Shown piece after piece: positions 37,630-47,659 of a stretch of DNA of 64,000 nucleotides; position 1 is the stretch's first letter, and every line of letters starts with the position of its first letter. Where the stretch lies: positions 1 to 64,000 of the forward strand of contig CAJNOL010001174.1 of NCBI GenBank assembly GCA_905250125.1, written 5' to 3'. The position numbers and the translations under genes were made by a program. This DNA is from Rotaria sordida. Its lineage: Eukaryota > Rotifera > Eurotatoria > Philodinida > Philodinidae. The notes under the pieces were generated by a model. It was not told where the DNA came from and made no database searches. It saw only the letters and a list, made by a program, of their open reading frames with translations.

Positions 37630-38200
37630 ATGTCCGGAAATAAGAAGTCATCAACAATGATATCAACCAATAAGAAACGTGAAGAAACATCAAGTAAAAC
37701 ATATACAGTTGAACGTTTGCTTAAACAACGTAAACGAAAAGTAAATATTAAAAAAAAAAAAACTTTCTTGAAAATAATGAAATCTTGTTTTTTTTTCTCG
37801 CTAGGGTCGTATTGAATATTTAGTAAAATGGAAACATTATGATAAAAGTCATAATTCATGGGAACCCGAAGGAAATATTCTTGATAAATCTCTGATTGAT
37901 AGTTATAAAAAACAAATAAAATCTACATCTCGACGTACTTCATCACCAAAAAAATCTATACGAAATCAAAATGATGATTTATCATCTGTGAAAAATGATT
38001 CTATTCATGATTGTAATGAGCAATTAGAAAAAGAAGATGATAATAATAAAGAAGATGATAATAATAAACAAGAAAAAATCATAAATTCAACTTCAATTGA
38101 TTATTGGTATCCACCACCAATATGTGAACAAAAAGCAAAAATTGCAATAACTGATATTACATCTGATAATGTTACAATTACATTTCGTGAATTAATTTGA
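37630..38200 (+). CDS. CBX: Polycomb-type chromobox protein (CBX2/4/6/7/8-like)
   Basis: Exons 37630-37740 and 37805-38200 join at KRK-GRIEY to give 168 residues. The chromodomain, about 25-73, has the pattern [37 protein letters not shown]. Aromatic-cage positions are Tyr25 or Tyr26-region, Trp47 and Tyr50, as needed to read methylated histone H3K27. The last 33 residues (W-x-PPP, then [18 protein letters not shown]) match the Polycomb repressor box of CBX7 and relatives (TDVTSN-x-LTVT-x-xE), which binds RING1. Between them is a Lys/Asp/Asn-rich linker. It is probably a minimal PRC1 reader subunit in the nucleus. HP1 is unlikely because no chromoshadow domain is present. Confidence 0.85.
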
Positions 38201-41200
38201 AAAAAATTTGCTTTATTTGTTTGTTTTTATAGAAATTTAAAATAATGTCAGATGAATGTGTGTTTTTTATTGTAAATTTTGAATAATATCAAATTGTTAT
38301 TATTTGTAAATATGTAAATATTATCCGAATGTATATGCAAATTTTTTAATATTGTTAGTGAATTTGATATAAATCGAAGTTGTTCATTATAATCGATGAT
38401 TAACAAGCAGCAATAATGAAAATTGAATGTATTATAAAAATGATAATAAATTTTCAAATTGGATCTATTCGTCTCAAAAGTAAAGATGAAAATAGTATTG
38501 AAGATTAGTTGAATATTTGTCTCTTAGCTTTGTCGAAACTTGTTTTCTTAACTATTTATATTATTTTACAGTTTATAATCTGTGATGAGAAGGTCTTTAG
38601 CGCAAAATATTCGTTCATTTTTCGATCACTAAAAGACAATTGATTAGAACCAGAAGTTTTCACTATTTTCGAATATGTGTTCAGATTTTTCTTCTGAGAT
38701 AAGAATGAACAACTATCATGAAGTTTTGTGAAAAAGGTCAAAATTGTGTTTGTATGAAGCAAACTAGAGATTTTAGCGCAGATCTTTATTATTAGGGATA
38801 GTACTTTATTAGTAAATAGGTAAATAAAATATTTACTATTAGAGATGCACCAATGCCACTTCTTCGAATTGATCGAAATTCGAATTCGAATTGGTTAGGA
38901 ATGGGAGTTACCATTACCAGACAAGTGCGTTATCAGGTAACGAAAAATTCTTGGATTTGATCCTTTCATCAGAGACATACCCATCGTCTAGAAATTAGAA
39001 ATTTAAGAAAATCAAGTTGGATTCAGTTTTTGGAGTGCCCACATCGAGATTTTATGTGCCAGTCTTTCAAGCTGCCTCATTATAGAGTGCCTTGAATTTT
39101 CAATTTCTGGATGGTGCTTACTGCTGGTTCATGACATATATTAATGAAACAGATGGAGTGTGTCGGTTGCTTTTACTTACAATGCAGTCTACATGCTAAT
39201 TGCTTTTTCTTGCAAAAGATTGTCTATTTTTGCTACTCAGCAGTAATGATCTGATTAACCTAAGTAGTCAGGTAGTGTTTGTTTTAGATTCTTTGTAAAA
39301 AGAATCTCAAATTTGTTGAGAAGAGCTTCCTTCTCAATCCTTTCTTGTCTAATGGCTCCTATAGAAGGACCATTTTATAAAAATTTGGTTCTCTTGAATT
39401 ACGAGACATTTAGAAATAGATTTTATATGAACTTAAAGCCTATCTAATGTGAACTTCAAATCTACAGTTTAAATCCAATCTTTATCATAAAAATAATTCC
39501 ATCCACACCCCATATGGTATTACTTGAAAAATGATCAAATATCACAGAAAATTTTTCTCAAGCTTTCTATACTACGAAAATAAAGCATCTTCGCCACTAT
39601 TTTTGGACTACTCTAAGTTTATAAACAAATCCAAAGAAAGATATATTCATATTAAGAACGTATCCGGATTATTGATAGTTGGCAATCAAAACCTGATTCA
39701 CAAAATTGTATGCATGTTATTACTAATGAAGAAAAGAAAATTAATTTCAATACATCTCATGCTAGATCAGGTGAGTTCTTTTCTTTTCTATTGAATAAAA
39801 CATAAATTTTACTTGTGTTTCTATACTCTAAAAGCAAATATTCGAGGTATAGATAGTTCTTCTACACTATTATGCATTCACCATCAAGATTTATCAGTCA
39901 CTTTCAGTTTTACTGCTTTAAAAGCTGAAAAATATGATAATAACAGGGACAAATGCTGGCAATTTATTATTGAATATGCTTATTCTAATTATAGCAATTT
40001 GCGTATCGTTGGATCGTTTGAAAGTAAAATTACGTGGTCGTGATTCATAGGAAGCATGCGTTTATGAAGAAGCAAAATTTACTATCGATACTTCACGAGC
40101 TTCGAATCCTAGTATTAATAAGTAGATTCTACCATTGATTATTGCACAGACAGATGTCAAAATTCGAATTTATCAAAACGAAAAAAATAAAAAAGATTTT
40201 TCGTTATTCTGATGAACCCATAATACCAGGTATAACACAATACAATTGTTAAAAAAATAAATCAAAATCTTTACTATATGTAACATTTTTGGATGATTAT
40301 TTATTGAGTACAGGTATACCACTAATATGATGAATAATTTCGTTCGTCTTTTCATTTACTAGCTATTCATATATAGGATCATCCATCTTGATCCAGAAAC
40401 AATGGATATAACTACGACTGAAGACTTCATCACGTATCTCTAGCAGCTTTAACAAGTCTTATAAATGTTTTAGTAAACGCTTCATAAATCTCTCATTTGT
40501 TGAATGCATAGGAAGTGGCCACTTAGAATTTACTTCCATGCAGATGGTTACGAATTCGAGCAGTTAGTCAACATGTAGAAGCGCTGTCAGATATTTTGTA
40601 TTGGTAAGACTTTCGAAGACATATTTTATCTCTTGGAATGGATATGAAAGAAATTCTTGATCTGGCTGATAGGATGTGATGATTGCATTTGTAACATGTT
40701 TAATAAACACATCAACAATGTCGTTGGTGACAAACAGAGCTGCGAGTCCCGGATATCGAGCTGGAACAAACAAAAATTTGACCTATCCTGTAGTAAAATT
40801 AAACTTGGTGCCATCAACTTTGGCTTAACGTCTTGATCCCGATAGATGCAACCTTCAAGTATTAGTGGAATCAATAGATCATTCAATAGTCGCTCGATAT
40901 CGAACACGTTCAAATGTTTATTAGAAAGTAAAGATTTCATAGATTGCTACTGAGTCAGTTCAAAATTTCTATCAACAATCCATCTACTAGACACTTTCCA
41001 GAAAATAATAATGATAGAAAAACATCTGATTGCTGCTATTGTCTTGTGCCATTGTTTTAAGATATACTTGGAGAAAATCGAACTCGAGAAGCTTTATAAA
41101 AACGTGTCATAACTAGAAATGTTTATAGTTATATAATGAATACGAATTTAGAAAAATTAATAGTCTTGCATGAGTCGCTTTTGATTGAAGGACTAGTCTT

Positions 41201-41382
41201 ATGAATATTGCATGACGACTGTCAGCCACATTTTTAGGACGGGTGCGCATGACAGATAGAAGTTTAGACTAGCTCTGAACTAGAATTCTTTCAGACAAAG
41301 ACTAGACATTTCGGATTGGCATGGCTAGAAAAAAGATTAGTCATTGAATCCGTCTTTTGCTCACTTGGCTATGAATTTATTC
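38201..41382. other. Gene-poor region with decayed coding-like stretches
   Basis: No intact gene is supported. At 38845 there is TAGAGATGCACC, a word typical of hAT transposon tips, followed by a near-palindromic CGAATT-rich stretch. Coding-like but broken stretches occur at about 39940-40080 on the plus strand (a hydrophobic segment NLLLNMLILIIAICVSLD) and at 40564-40940 on the minus strand (see separate entry). Transposon remnants are the likely content. Confidence 0.4.
40564..40940 (-). pseudogene. Unrecognised decayed coding stretch
   Basis: Two overlapping minus-strand frames read like parts of one protein: the first contains FDIERLLNDLLIPLILEG, and the second PARYPGLAALFVTNDIVDVF. The frame switches near 40760-40790, consistent with a frameshift in a relic. 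Base composition is slightly richer in G+C than its surroundings. I do not recognise the family, and no start, splice sites or stop context support a live gene. Confidence 0.3.
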
Positions 41383-44300
41383 TTAAACATCAATGTCCTT
41401 TTTATAGAAAACATCCCAAACAGAATTGATTGGTGCATGCGATGGAATGTATTCGTAGTTAGGAAGATCATAACCGAATGCTTTAATACCCACAGTTTCA
41501 AGGGCGCGCGGTGTAGTCATTGCTTCGGGTGCTGGAAGAACGAGTACCGAGACACGATAACCGTACTTGATCGTTTCGGTCGATACCGGTTCAGCAGAGT
41601 CTTGTTCGACGAGTGTGATCAAATCGGGTACAGTAGCTAGAATTTCTCCATCGTCAAAGCGTGCTATAAGATTTTCATTTTGAAAATCGATCACAAGATT
41701 TCTTCCAACTGTTTCAATAGTTAGATGACCTCGAGCAAATCCAGCAGCAGTATGTCGTTCGACACTGATCACTTTTCCATCGGATACAAGTACACGACCA
41801 TGACCAGCACGAGCTACCGCTTGAATAGCATCAGAGCGATGATTGAATTTGGCCTCACCTATTTTGAAAGATTCGTATTTGAGACAAGAAAAACATATCT
41901 ACTACACACCTAGAAACCAAGCACGAGAAAGACTATAAGGAAACACATATTTTTGCAATTCTTCACCGGTTATTGGAGGCAAACAAACACCAACAAAGAG
42001 ACCTCTTTTGGTACATTCCTCCCTAAAAGTGTCTTCGAGCTGTTGTGCAGTAGAAATCGTGGTATCTGTGCACATCACTGTTTCTCCTCGCACGTCACAT
42101 AAGCATGCAGGTGTTGGACAACAACCTTGAATAAGGGCCAAAGTTTGATCAAGTCGAGGGAATGCTCTGCCGACTCCATCAGCATCGATACACGGTACTT
42201 GCTTGCTTGCTGCTACAAGAAGACCCATTAGACCATTGGAACCACCGATTTCCCCAGTGTAAATAGCACTGATGTTTTTCAATAGATATTTTTCGACAGC
42301 ATTGACAGCTAGTAAACATTCATAACCATTCGGTAATAACTCATGAGAAACGGTGGGTGCACCCATGAAGCCAACAGCGGCTACTAGATCTAACGAGGAA
42401 TGAAAGAACGAGGGAGGCACCACACGCATTTCGTATTTCTTTTCGCGAAGAGCTTCAAGGCACCACAGCTTGCAATGATACGATTCGCCCCCACCACCAC
42501 AACCTACAAGAGAATCTTTGTCGATTTTTAAAGAAATTGAACTAAATAAATTACCGAGGATTCCGGTGCCATAGGCTATATATTCAATGTCGATTGGATC
42601 GATACACCAAACTCCATTGTCATCGAATACAGGTCGTTTCTTTGTCAGATCAACATGAATGGGTGGTTTGATGTCTTTGGGTGTCTCTTTTTCCACCTCT
42701 AAAAATGGCTTTTCAACACTTTTCTCTTGTTCATTTCGTTTGACTTTAGTCACGTCCAGTTGTCCGACAACTGTCAATTGTACTCGATGTTTGTGACCAC
42801 TTGTATGATAAGCCAACGGTACTTGTTCTAATTCCACTAGATGAATGGTATCAGGATAAGCGCCTTTCTGCTCACACTGCTGACGAGCTTCGAAAATCAA
42901 TCGATCGAGCTCACTTTTGCGCTGGTCTCCACCATCGATCGATGATGGAAGAAGATTAACAATCGAGTCGATTGTTGCACTTATTGAACAGAGAGCAGCG
43001 CCTACAGCATTACAAACGGCATAGTGAGCTGGTCGAATTATCTTTCAAAGTAGAAATGATTGATTAAACAAAACATCCATAAAGAATTACTACCTCTGTA
43101 ACACCAGCAAAGGCTTGATTGATGTCCATGAGAATTGATCCACCACCACATAAGATGACAGGAACTGATTCTTCATTTGTTTTCACACGATCGATGTTTC
43201 TTGTTGTCGACTGTTTAATATAATCGAGCACTTGTTCGACGATTGACGAAGAGAGTTTCACAGTCGAATGACCAATCTGCATTCATAATCGGTGAAGAAT
43301 TTTCAAAAAGGTCGAAACTTACTCCTGAAGTTAATCCAGCAGCCAGAGCAATATCGGTAGCAGTAATCGTTTGACCACCAAAAGCCAATGCTGCTTGATC
43401 GAGTCGATAACCAACACTATCAGGTCCTACCCTGATCGATCCGTCATTTTCATTGACATGGATTATTGTACCACCACCCAATGGTAGAGAAACAATATCG
43501 GGCACACTGACATTGACTCGAATGTCATCAATCAGTCGCACATTCTTCATCAAATGTCCACTCAAAAAAAAAAACGAAATAAAGTTCAACAACTTACTGC
43601 TTGTGTTTGTCTTGGTCTTCCATTGACAATGAAACCAATGTCCATTGATGTTCCACCAACATCAATGACAATTCCATTGTCAATACCACTGAGATATGCA
43701 GCACCGATCATCGAATTTGTCGGACCGCTGGCAAAAGTGAAGACAGGCCAACGCATTGAATCTTCCGCTGATAATAAAGTTCCGTCATTTTTCGTGAGAA
43801 AGAGAGGAATTCTTCGTGGAAGATTTCCTTGTAATGCTCTGATTGTGCGAATAGCCAATGGACGAAGACTAGCATTGAGAATCGATGCATTCTCACGTTC
43901 AGACAGACCAAGACCAGCAATCTCATGAGAAAGAGTAATGTATGCAGTTGATGATTCTTCATGAATAATCTCGGCTACACGTTCTTCTTGATCTTTTTGA
44001 CAAGGCGAGAAAACACCACAGACACAAAACGAAGAAATATCCAGAGTAAGAGCACGACGAACTAGCGAACGAATTTCGTCTTCATCCAATGGAGTGATTA
44101 TTGAACCGTCAAGGAAAAAGCCACCAGAGACAAATGCTGTTAAACCATTCACCTAAGTATAGATGTCGAAAGCTCCACTTAAAACAAATCAAGTGTTATC
44201 TTTTACTGCATCCTTCAGATCCTGTGGCCAATTAGTCATAGGTGGAATTGCATGTGTTGCTGGTCCACAAAGACGCAGCGTGCACACTTTCGCCAATCCT

Positions 44301-45135
44301 TGTCGTTGAAGTAGTGCATTGACAAAGTGCGTGGTACCGACCATGATAGCGGCGATCTCCATATCATTGATAACTTGTCGCACAACATGAAGCATGCCCG
44401 AAAAGACGTCTGCGCTTGTCACTGTCTTCGCAGTGGCCACCACTTTGGGTGCTACAAATATCAATTGATTCAAAATTTTTGACCACGTGCAGTGTTAATA
44501 AAAATTACATTATTGAAAAGAACATAAAAAACTGTGTACATGGTGAAATTTTCAGAGAGCAATATGCTCAAGTTCCCGGCAAAAATTTTTTAAAAAAGAT
44601 TCTCCAGCGAGAATCACGTCAATTTCTTTTTTTCTCTCTTTCTTTCTTTTTTCAGTGCATATGGGTATGTGTACATGTATACATGTGTGCATATGGGTAT
44701 GTGTACATGTATACATGTGTGCATATGGGTATGTGTACATGTATACATGTGCGCATACGCATGTGCACTAAAAAAAAGAAGGAAAAAGAGAAAAAAGGCA
44801 TTGACGCGATTCTCGCTGGAGAATCTTTTTAAAGAGTTTTTGCTGGGAACTTGAGTATATTGCTCTCTAAAAATTTCATCACATACACAGTTTTTTATAT
44901 TCTTTTCAATAATGTAATTTTATCAACTCGGCACACGATCAAAAACTTCGAACCAGTTGATATGTTCAATAAAAAAACGATAAATAGTCACAGAATTAAG
45001 TACTCACATTGATCAGAATCAATTCGTAGTAAGACAGCATCTAGCCAAATACAACAAGATGCAACATAAAAAAATCAGAAGCAAAAGATACTTACCTGTG
45101 TTTGTGCCTCCAACATCAACACCAACCACGTGCAT
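41383..45135 (-). CDS. Hydantoinase A / oxoprolinase fused to DUF917
   Basis: Nine exons (45096-45135, 45008-45040, 44207-44451, 43598-44152, 43323-43544, 43094-43276, 42555-43041, 41910-42503, 41383-41858) sum to 2835 nt, giving 944 residues. Residues 1 to about 575 are HydantoinaseA_N plus HydantoinaseA, the ATP-dependent amidohydrolase fold (ASKHA): phosphate-1 loop VDVGGTNTD at 6-14, VIDVGGTSMDIGF near 268, and CGGGS near 400. Residues about 580-940 are DUF917: GCGGGGES, GEIGGSNG, CIDADGVGRAFP, FPYSLSRAWFLGEA, TAAGFARGHL. This fusion is known from fungi and bacteria and is not a standard animal gene, and its G+C content is visibly higher than that of neighbouring genes. It likely hydrolyses a cyclic amide such as a hydantoin or oxoproline derivative. 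The exact substrate is unknown. All introns have ordinary GT-AG ends. Confidence 0.9.
42504..42554 (-). other. Stop-free 51-nt intron in HyuA-DUF917
   Basis: The intron has donor GTAATT and acceptor TTGTAG, is exactly 17 codons long and contains no stop. Splicing restores GILGCGGGG at the DUF917 nucleotide-type glycine loop. Retention would insert 17 residues (beginning NLFSSISLKID) into that loop without breaking the frame. Confidence 0.6.
44492..44928. mobile_element. Foldback MITE in the second intron of HyuA-DUF917
   Basis: Arms of about 125 bp (44492-44625 and 44795-44928) are nearly exact reverse complements: ATTACATTATTGAAAAGAA at 44505 pairs with TTCTTTTCAATAATGTAAT near 44900, and GATTCTCCAGCGAGAATC at 44600 pairs with GATTCTCGCTGGAGAATC near 44810. 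The loop contains three copies of a 32-bp tandem unit. High arm identity indicates a recent insertion. No clear target-site duplication was resolved. Confidence 0.75.
44655..44755 (+). repeat. 32-bp tandem repeat, three copies, in the MITE loop
   Basis: Units start at 44655, 44687 and 44719 and read GTGCATATGGGTATGTGTAC followed by ATGTATACAT. A fourth, diverged partial copy (GTGCGCATACGCATGTGCAC) follows at 44751. The units are identical to one another, and each contains the palindrome ACATGTATACATGT. Confidence 0.85.
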
Positions 45136-45235
45136 CGTAATAATTGTGTTCTACTCTCTTTTCTTTCTTTTTATATATCTTATTTATTATCAAAGAGTGA
45201 CAACCCAGAACGAGCATTACAGCAACTAGAAATAG

Positions 45236-45482
45236 TCGTATACGGCCGTTTACGGTGACGTAAACAGCCGTATACGGTGGCGTAAGCGGCCGTATACGGC
45301 CATAAACGGCCGTAAACCCGCCGTATTTCCAGGGACCGTATTCCGACCGTATTTCGCCATGTCGTATACGGCATAATACGGCGATCGTGTACGACCGTAA
45401 TCACAGCGGGACACAGCGCTGATGCCGACGCGCAAGATCGCATACAATACCGTTTACGACAGTAACACCACCGTATACGCCC
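45236..45482. repeat. GC-rich CCGTATACGG palindrome cluster
   Basis: About 250 bp of unusually G+C- and CpG-rich DNA built from repeated TACGGCCGT, CCGTATACGG and ACGGCCGTAAAC words, many of them palindromic. It starts 100 bp upstream of the HyuA-DUF917 start codon. It contrasts sharply with the roughly 70% A+T background. No open reading frame in it resembles a protein family. Confidence 0.7.
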
Positions 45483-45518
45483 CTACCTTCTCCAGCACGC
45501 AAACAAACACCTGGCCGT

Positions 45519-45755
45519 TTTGAGACTGATTGAGACTTATTTATTGAGACTTTCTGAGACTGATTGAGACTTATTCGTTGAGACTTTTTGAGACTGATTG
45601 AGACTTATTCGTTGAGACTTTTTGNNNNNNNNNNTTGAGACTTTTTGAGACTGATTGAGACTTATTCGTTGAGACTTTTTGAGACTTATTTATTGGGAAT
45701 TTTTGAGACTTATTTATTGGAAATTTTTTAGACTTATTTATTGAGACTTTTTCAA
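45519..45755. repeat. TGAGACTT satellite array
   Basis: Tandem copies of a roughly 35-bp unit made of TGAGACTGATTGAGACTTAT and TCGTTGAGACTTTT sub-words. The array spans the N run at 45625-45634, so its true length is unknown. Confidence 0.8.
45625..45634. other. Assembly gap (10 N)
   Basis: Ten consecutive N characters inside the TGAGACTT array. The ends on both sides match the same repeat, so the gap is most likely a collapsed or misjoined tandem array. Confidence 0.95.
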
Positions 45756-46110
45756 GGACTTTTCTCCGAGAAAAAAAGTCTCAGAAAAGTCTGAAAAAGT
45801 CTTTTTCTTTGGGCTTCAAAAGTCGCAAAAAGAGTCTGAAAAAGTCTCGAGAAGACTCGATTGAGACCTTCTGCGCCAAGAGAAAAAGATCTTTTGACAC
45901 TATTTGAGACCTTTTTCGGTTGGAGAGAGATCATTCAAAAGACTGAAATAGTCTCAAAATGTCTTTTTCTTTGGGCACAAAAGATTGAATCGAGTCTTAA
46001 TCGACTCTTTTTTGGACTTTTAAGGGCCCAGAGAAAAAGATGTTTCGGGAAGCTTTTGATAAGTTTTCCGCCGGAAGAGAACTCCTTATAATAGTGTGAA
46101 ACAGTTGAAA
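45756..46110. repeat. Alternating inverted AGTCT repeats
   Basis: GTCTTTTTCTTTGGGC occurs at about 45799 and 45959, and its approximate complement GCCCAGAGAAAAAGAT occurs at about 46024 and, in degenerate form, at about 45872. AGTCTGAAAAAGTCT and similar words fill the gaps. The copies alternate in orientation, so the block could form several hairpins. Confidence 0.55.
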
Positions 46111-46649
46111 AAAGACTCGACGGGGAGCAGTCTAGCACCTTGCGAGAGTTCTTTGGGGTTCTTCTGACGATTACGAATAGGTACGAAACATTCTGTTTGA
46201 GAGCTATGAAGACTTTTCTTGTGAGATTTGTTAGTGCGCAAAAGTTTGAAAATAGGTCGTTTTCTAGGTTCCAGAGACTTTTTGCAAGATCTTTCTATGA
46301 GGTGGAAAACTATAAAAGCAGATGTGAAAAGAGCATTAATCATTTTTTCATTCAAAGGCAGGATTGTATTCTAGTGAATGTTTGCGTTTGGGGATATTCT
46401 CTAATGGAACGCTTTGTGTTAAACACAAAACGTTGACGCATTGTGGTTTCTTTTTAAATCGGTCGTATGGTGGAAAATTTCTTTACATATATACGAAAAT
46501 GAAGCAGGATTCTTCCTTAGAGACTACGTAGGGACCGCAAAAGAAAAGCTATCCAAATGACTACACTTCAATAACCGAAATCAGCTGCTCATCATTCTTG
46601 TTCGTGATTCTTTGTACACCGCAACAGCACACATCTCACCGTGCGCGTC

Positions 46650-47290
46650 TGTATAATGACAGGAGCGGAACTCAAAAATACGGAAAAAAACGTTTTTTCA
46701 TCAAACCATCCGCTAAAAAATCGATTGTTCATACTTTTTACTCTGATGTTCTTCTCAACTGAAACCACCACCAGCACGAGTGCAGCCATTTATATAGTAG
46801 GGCGTCAGACTCAAGCAGACTGCAAAAAACTCTTTTCGAATCAAATAATACTCTTCAAAAATTCGTTGTTCATACTTGTTACTCATACCTAACTCTATAT
46901 TCAAATGACCACCGACTCCTGCTGCAACTCCTTATATAGTAAGATGAGACTCAAAAACAATAAAACAGACTATTTTTTGATGGAATAATACCTCTCAAAA
47001 TCCATTCTTCATACTTGTCACTCATATGTAACTCTCAATTGAAATCGCCACGAGCACGTGTTGCGGCCCTTTATAAAGTAGGAGGTGAGACTCAAAAGAC
47101 TCTTTTTTGATCAAATAATACTACTCAAAAATGTATTGTTCATACTTGTTACTCATACCGGACTCTCATTTCAAATGACCAGGAGCACGTATTGCAACCC
47201 TTTTTATAGTAGGGAATGAGACTCACAAAGACTCTTTTTTGATCAAATAATACTCCTCAAAAACCCATTCTTCATAATTGTCACCAAGGA
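46650..47290. repeat. Minisatellite, 131-141 bp period, about five copies
   Basis: The marker TTGTTCATACTTGTTACTCAT, or a close variant, recurs at about 46727, 46868, 47007, 47138 and 47270. Each unit also holds CAAATGACCACGAGCACG, a TATATAGTAGG-like box, GAGACTCAAAAGACTCTTTTTTGATCAAATAATAC split around the unit edge, and CTCAAAAA. Copies are diverged. No coding potential is shared between units. Confidence 0.75.
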
Positions 47291-47297
47291 GGAAACT

Positions 47298-47658
47298 GCG
47301 GACTTCAAGACTTCAACCACAGTGACTTCATATTTTCACAAGACTTCATAAGACTTTGTAGGACTTCAGGGGACTTCACAAGACTTCATAGGATTTCATG
47401 GGACTTCAGAGGATTTCCAAAGACTTCGTGACACTTCACAGACTTCGTGAGACTTAACGGACTTCATGAGACTTCACGGATTTTGTGAGACTTCACAGAC
47501 TTTGTAGGACTTCTTGAGACTTTATAAGACTTCACAAGACTTCATAAAACTTTACAAGACTTCGCCAGACTTCGCAAAACTTCATAAGACTTCATAAAAC
47601 TTCACAAGACTTCGCTAGACTTCATAAAACTTCATAGGACTTCACAAGACTTCAAGAG
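47298..47658. repeat. GACTTCAYA short tandem array
   Basis: About 30 copies of a 9-10 base word, AGACTTCATA/AGACTTCACA, with variants CGGACTTCATG and AAACTTCATA, run continuously in one orientation. It is the third array in 2 kb whose core is the word GACTT. Confidence 0.85.
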
Positions 47659-47659
47659 G

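Noticed and set aside
43554-43928. Plus-strand frame of 124 residues opposite HyuA-DUF917
   Set aside because: It is an antisense shadow of conserved hydantoinase exons.
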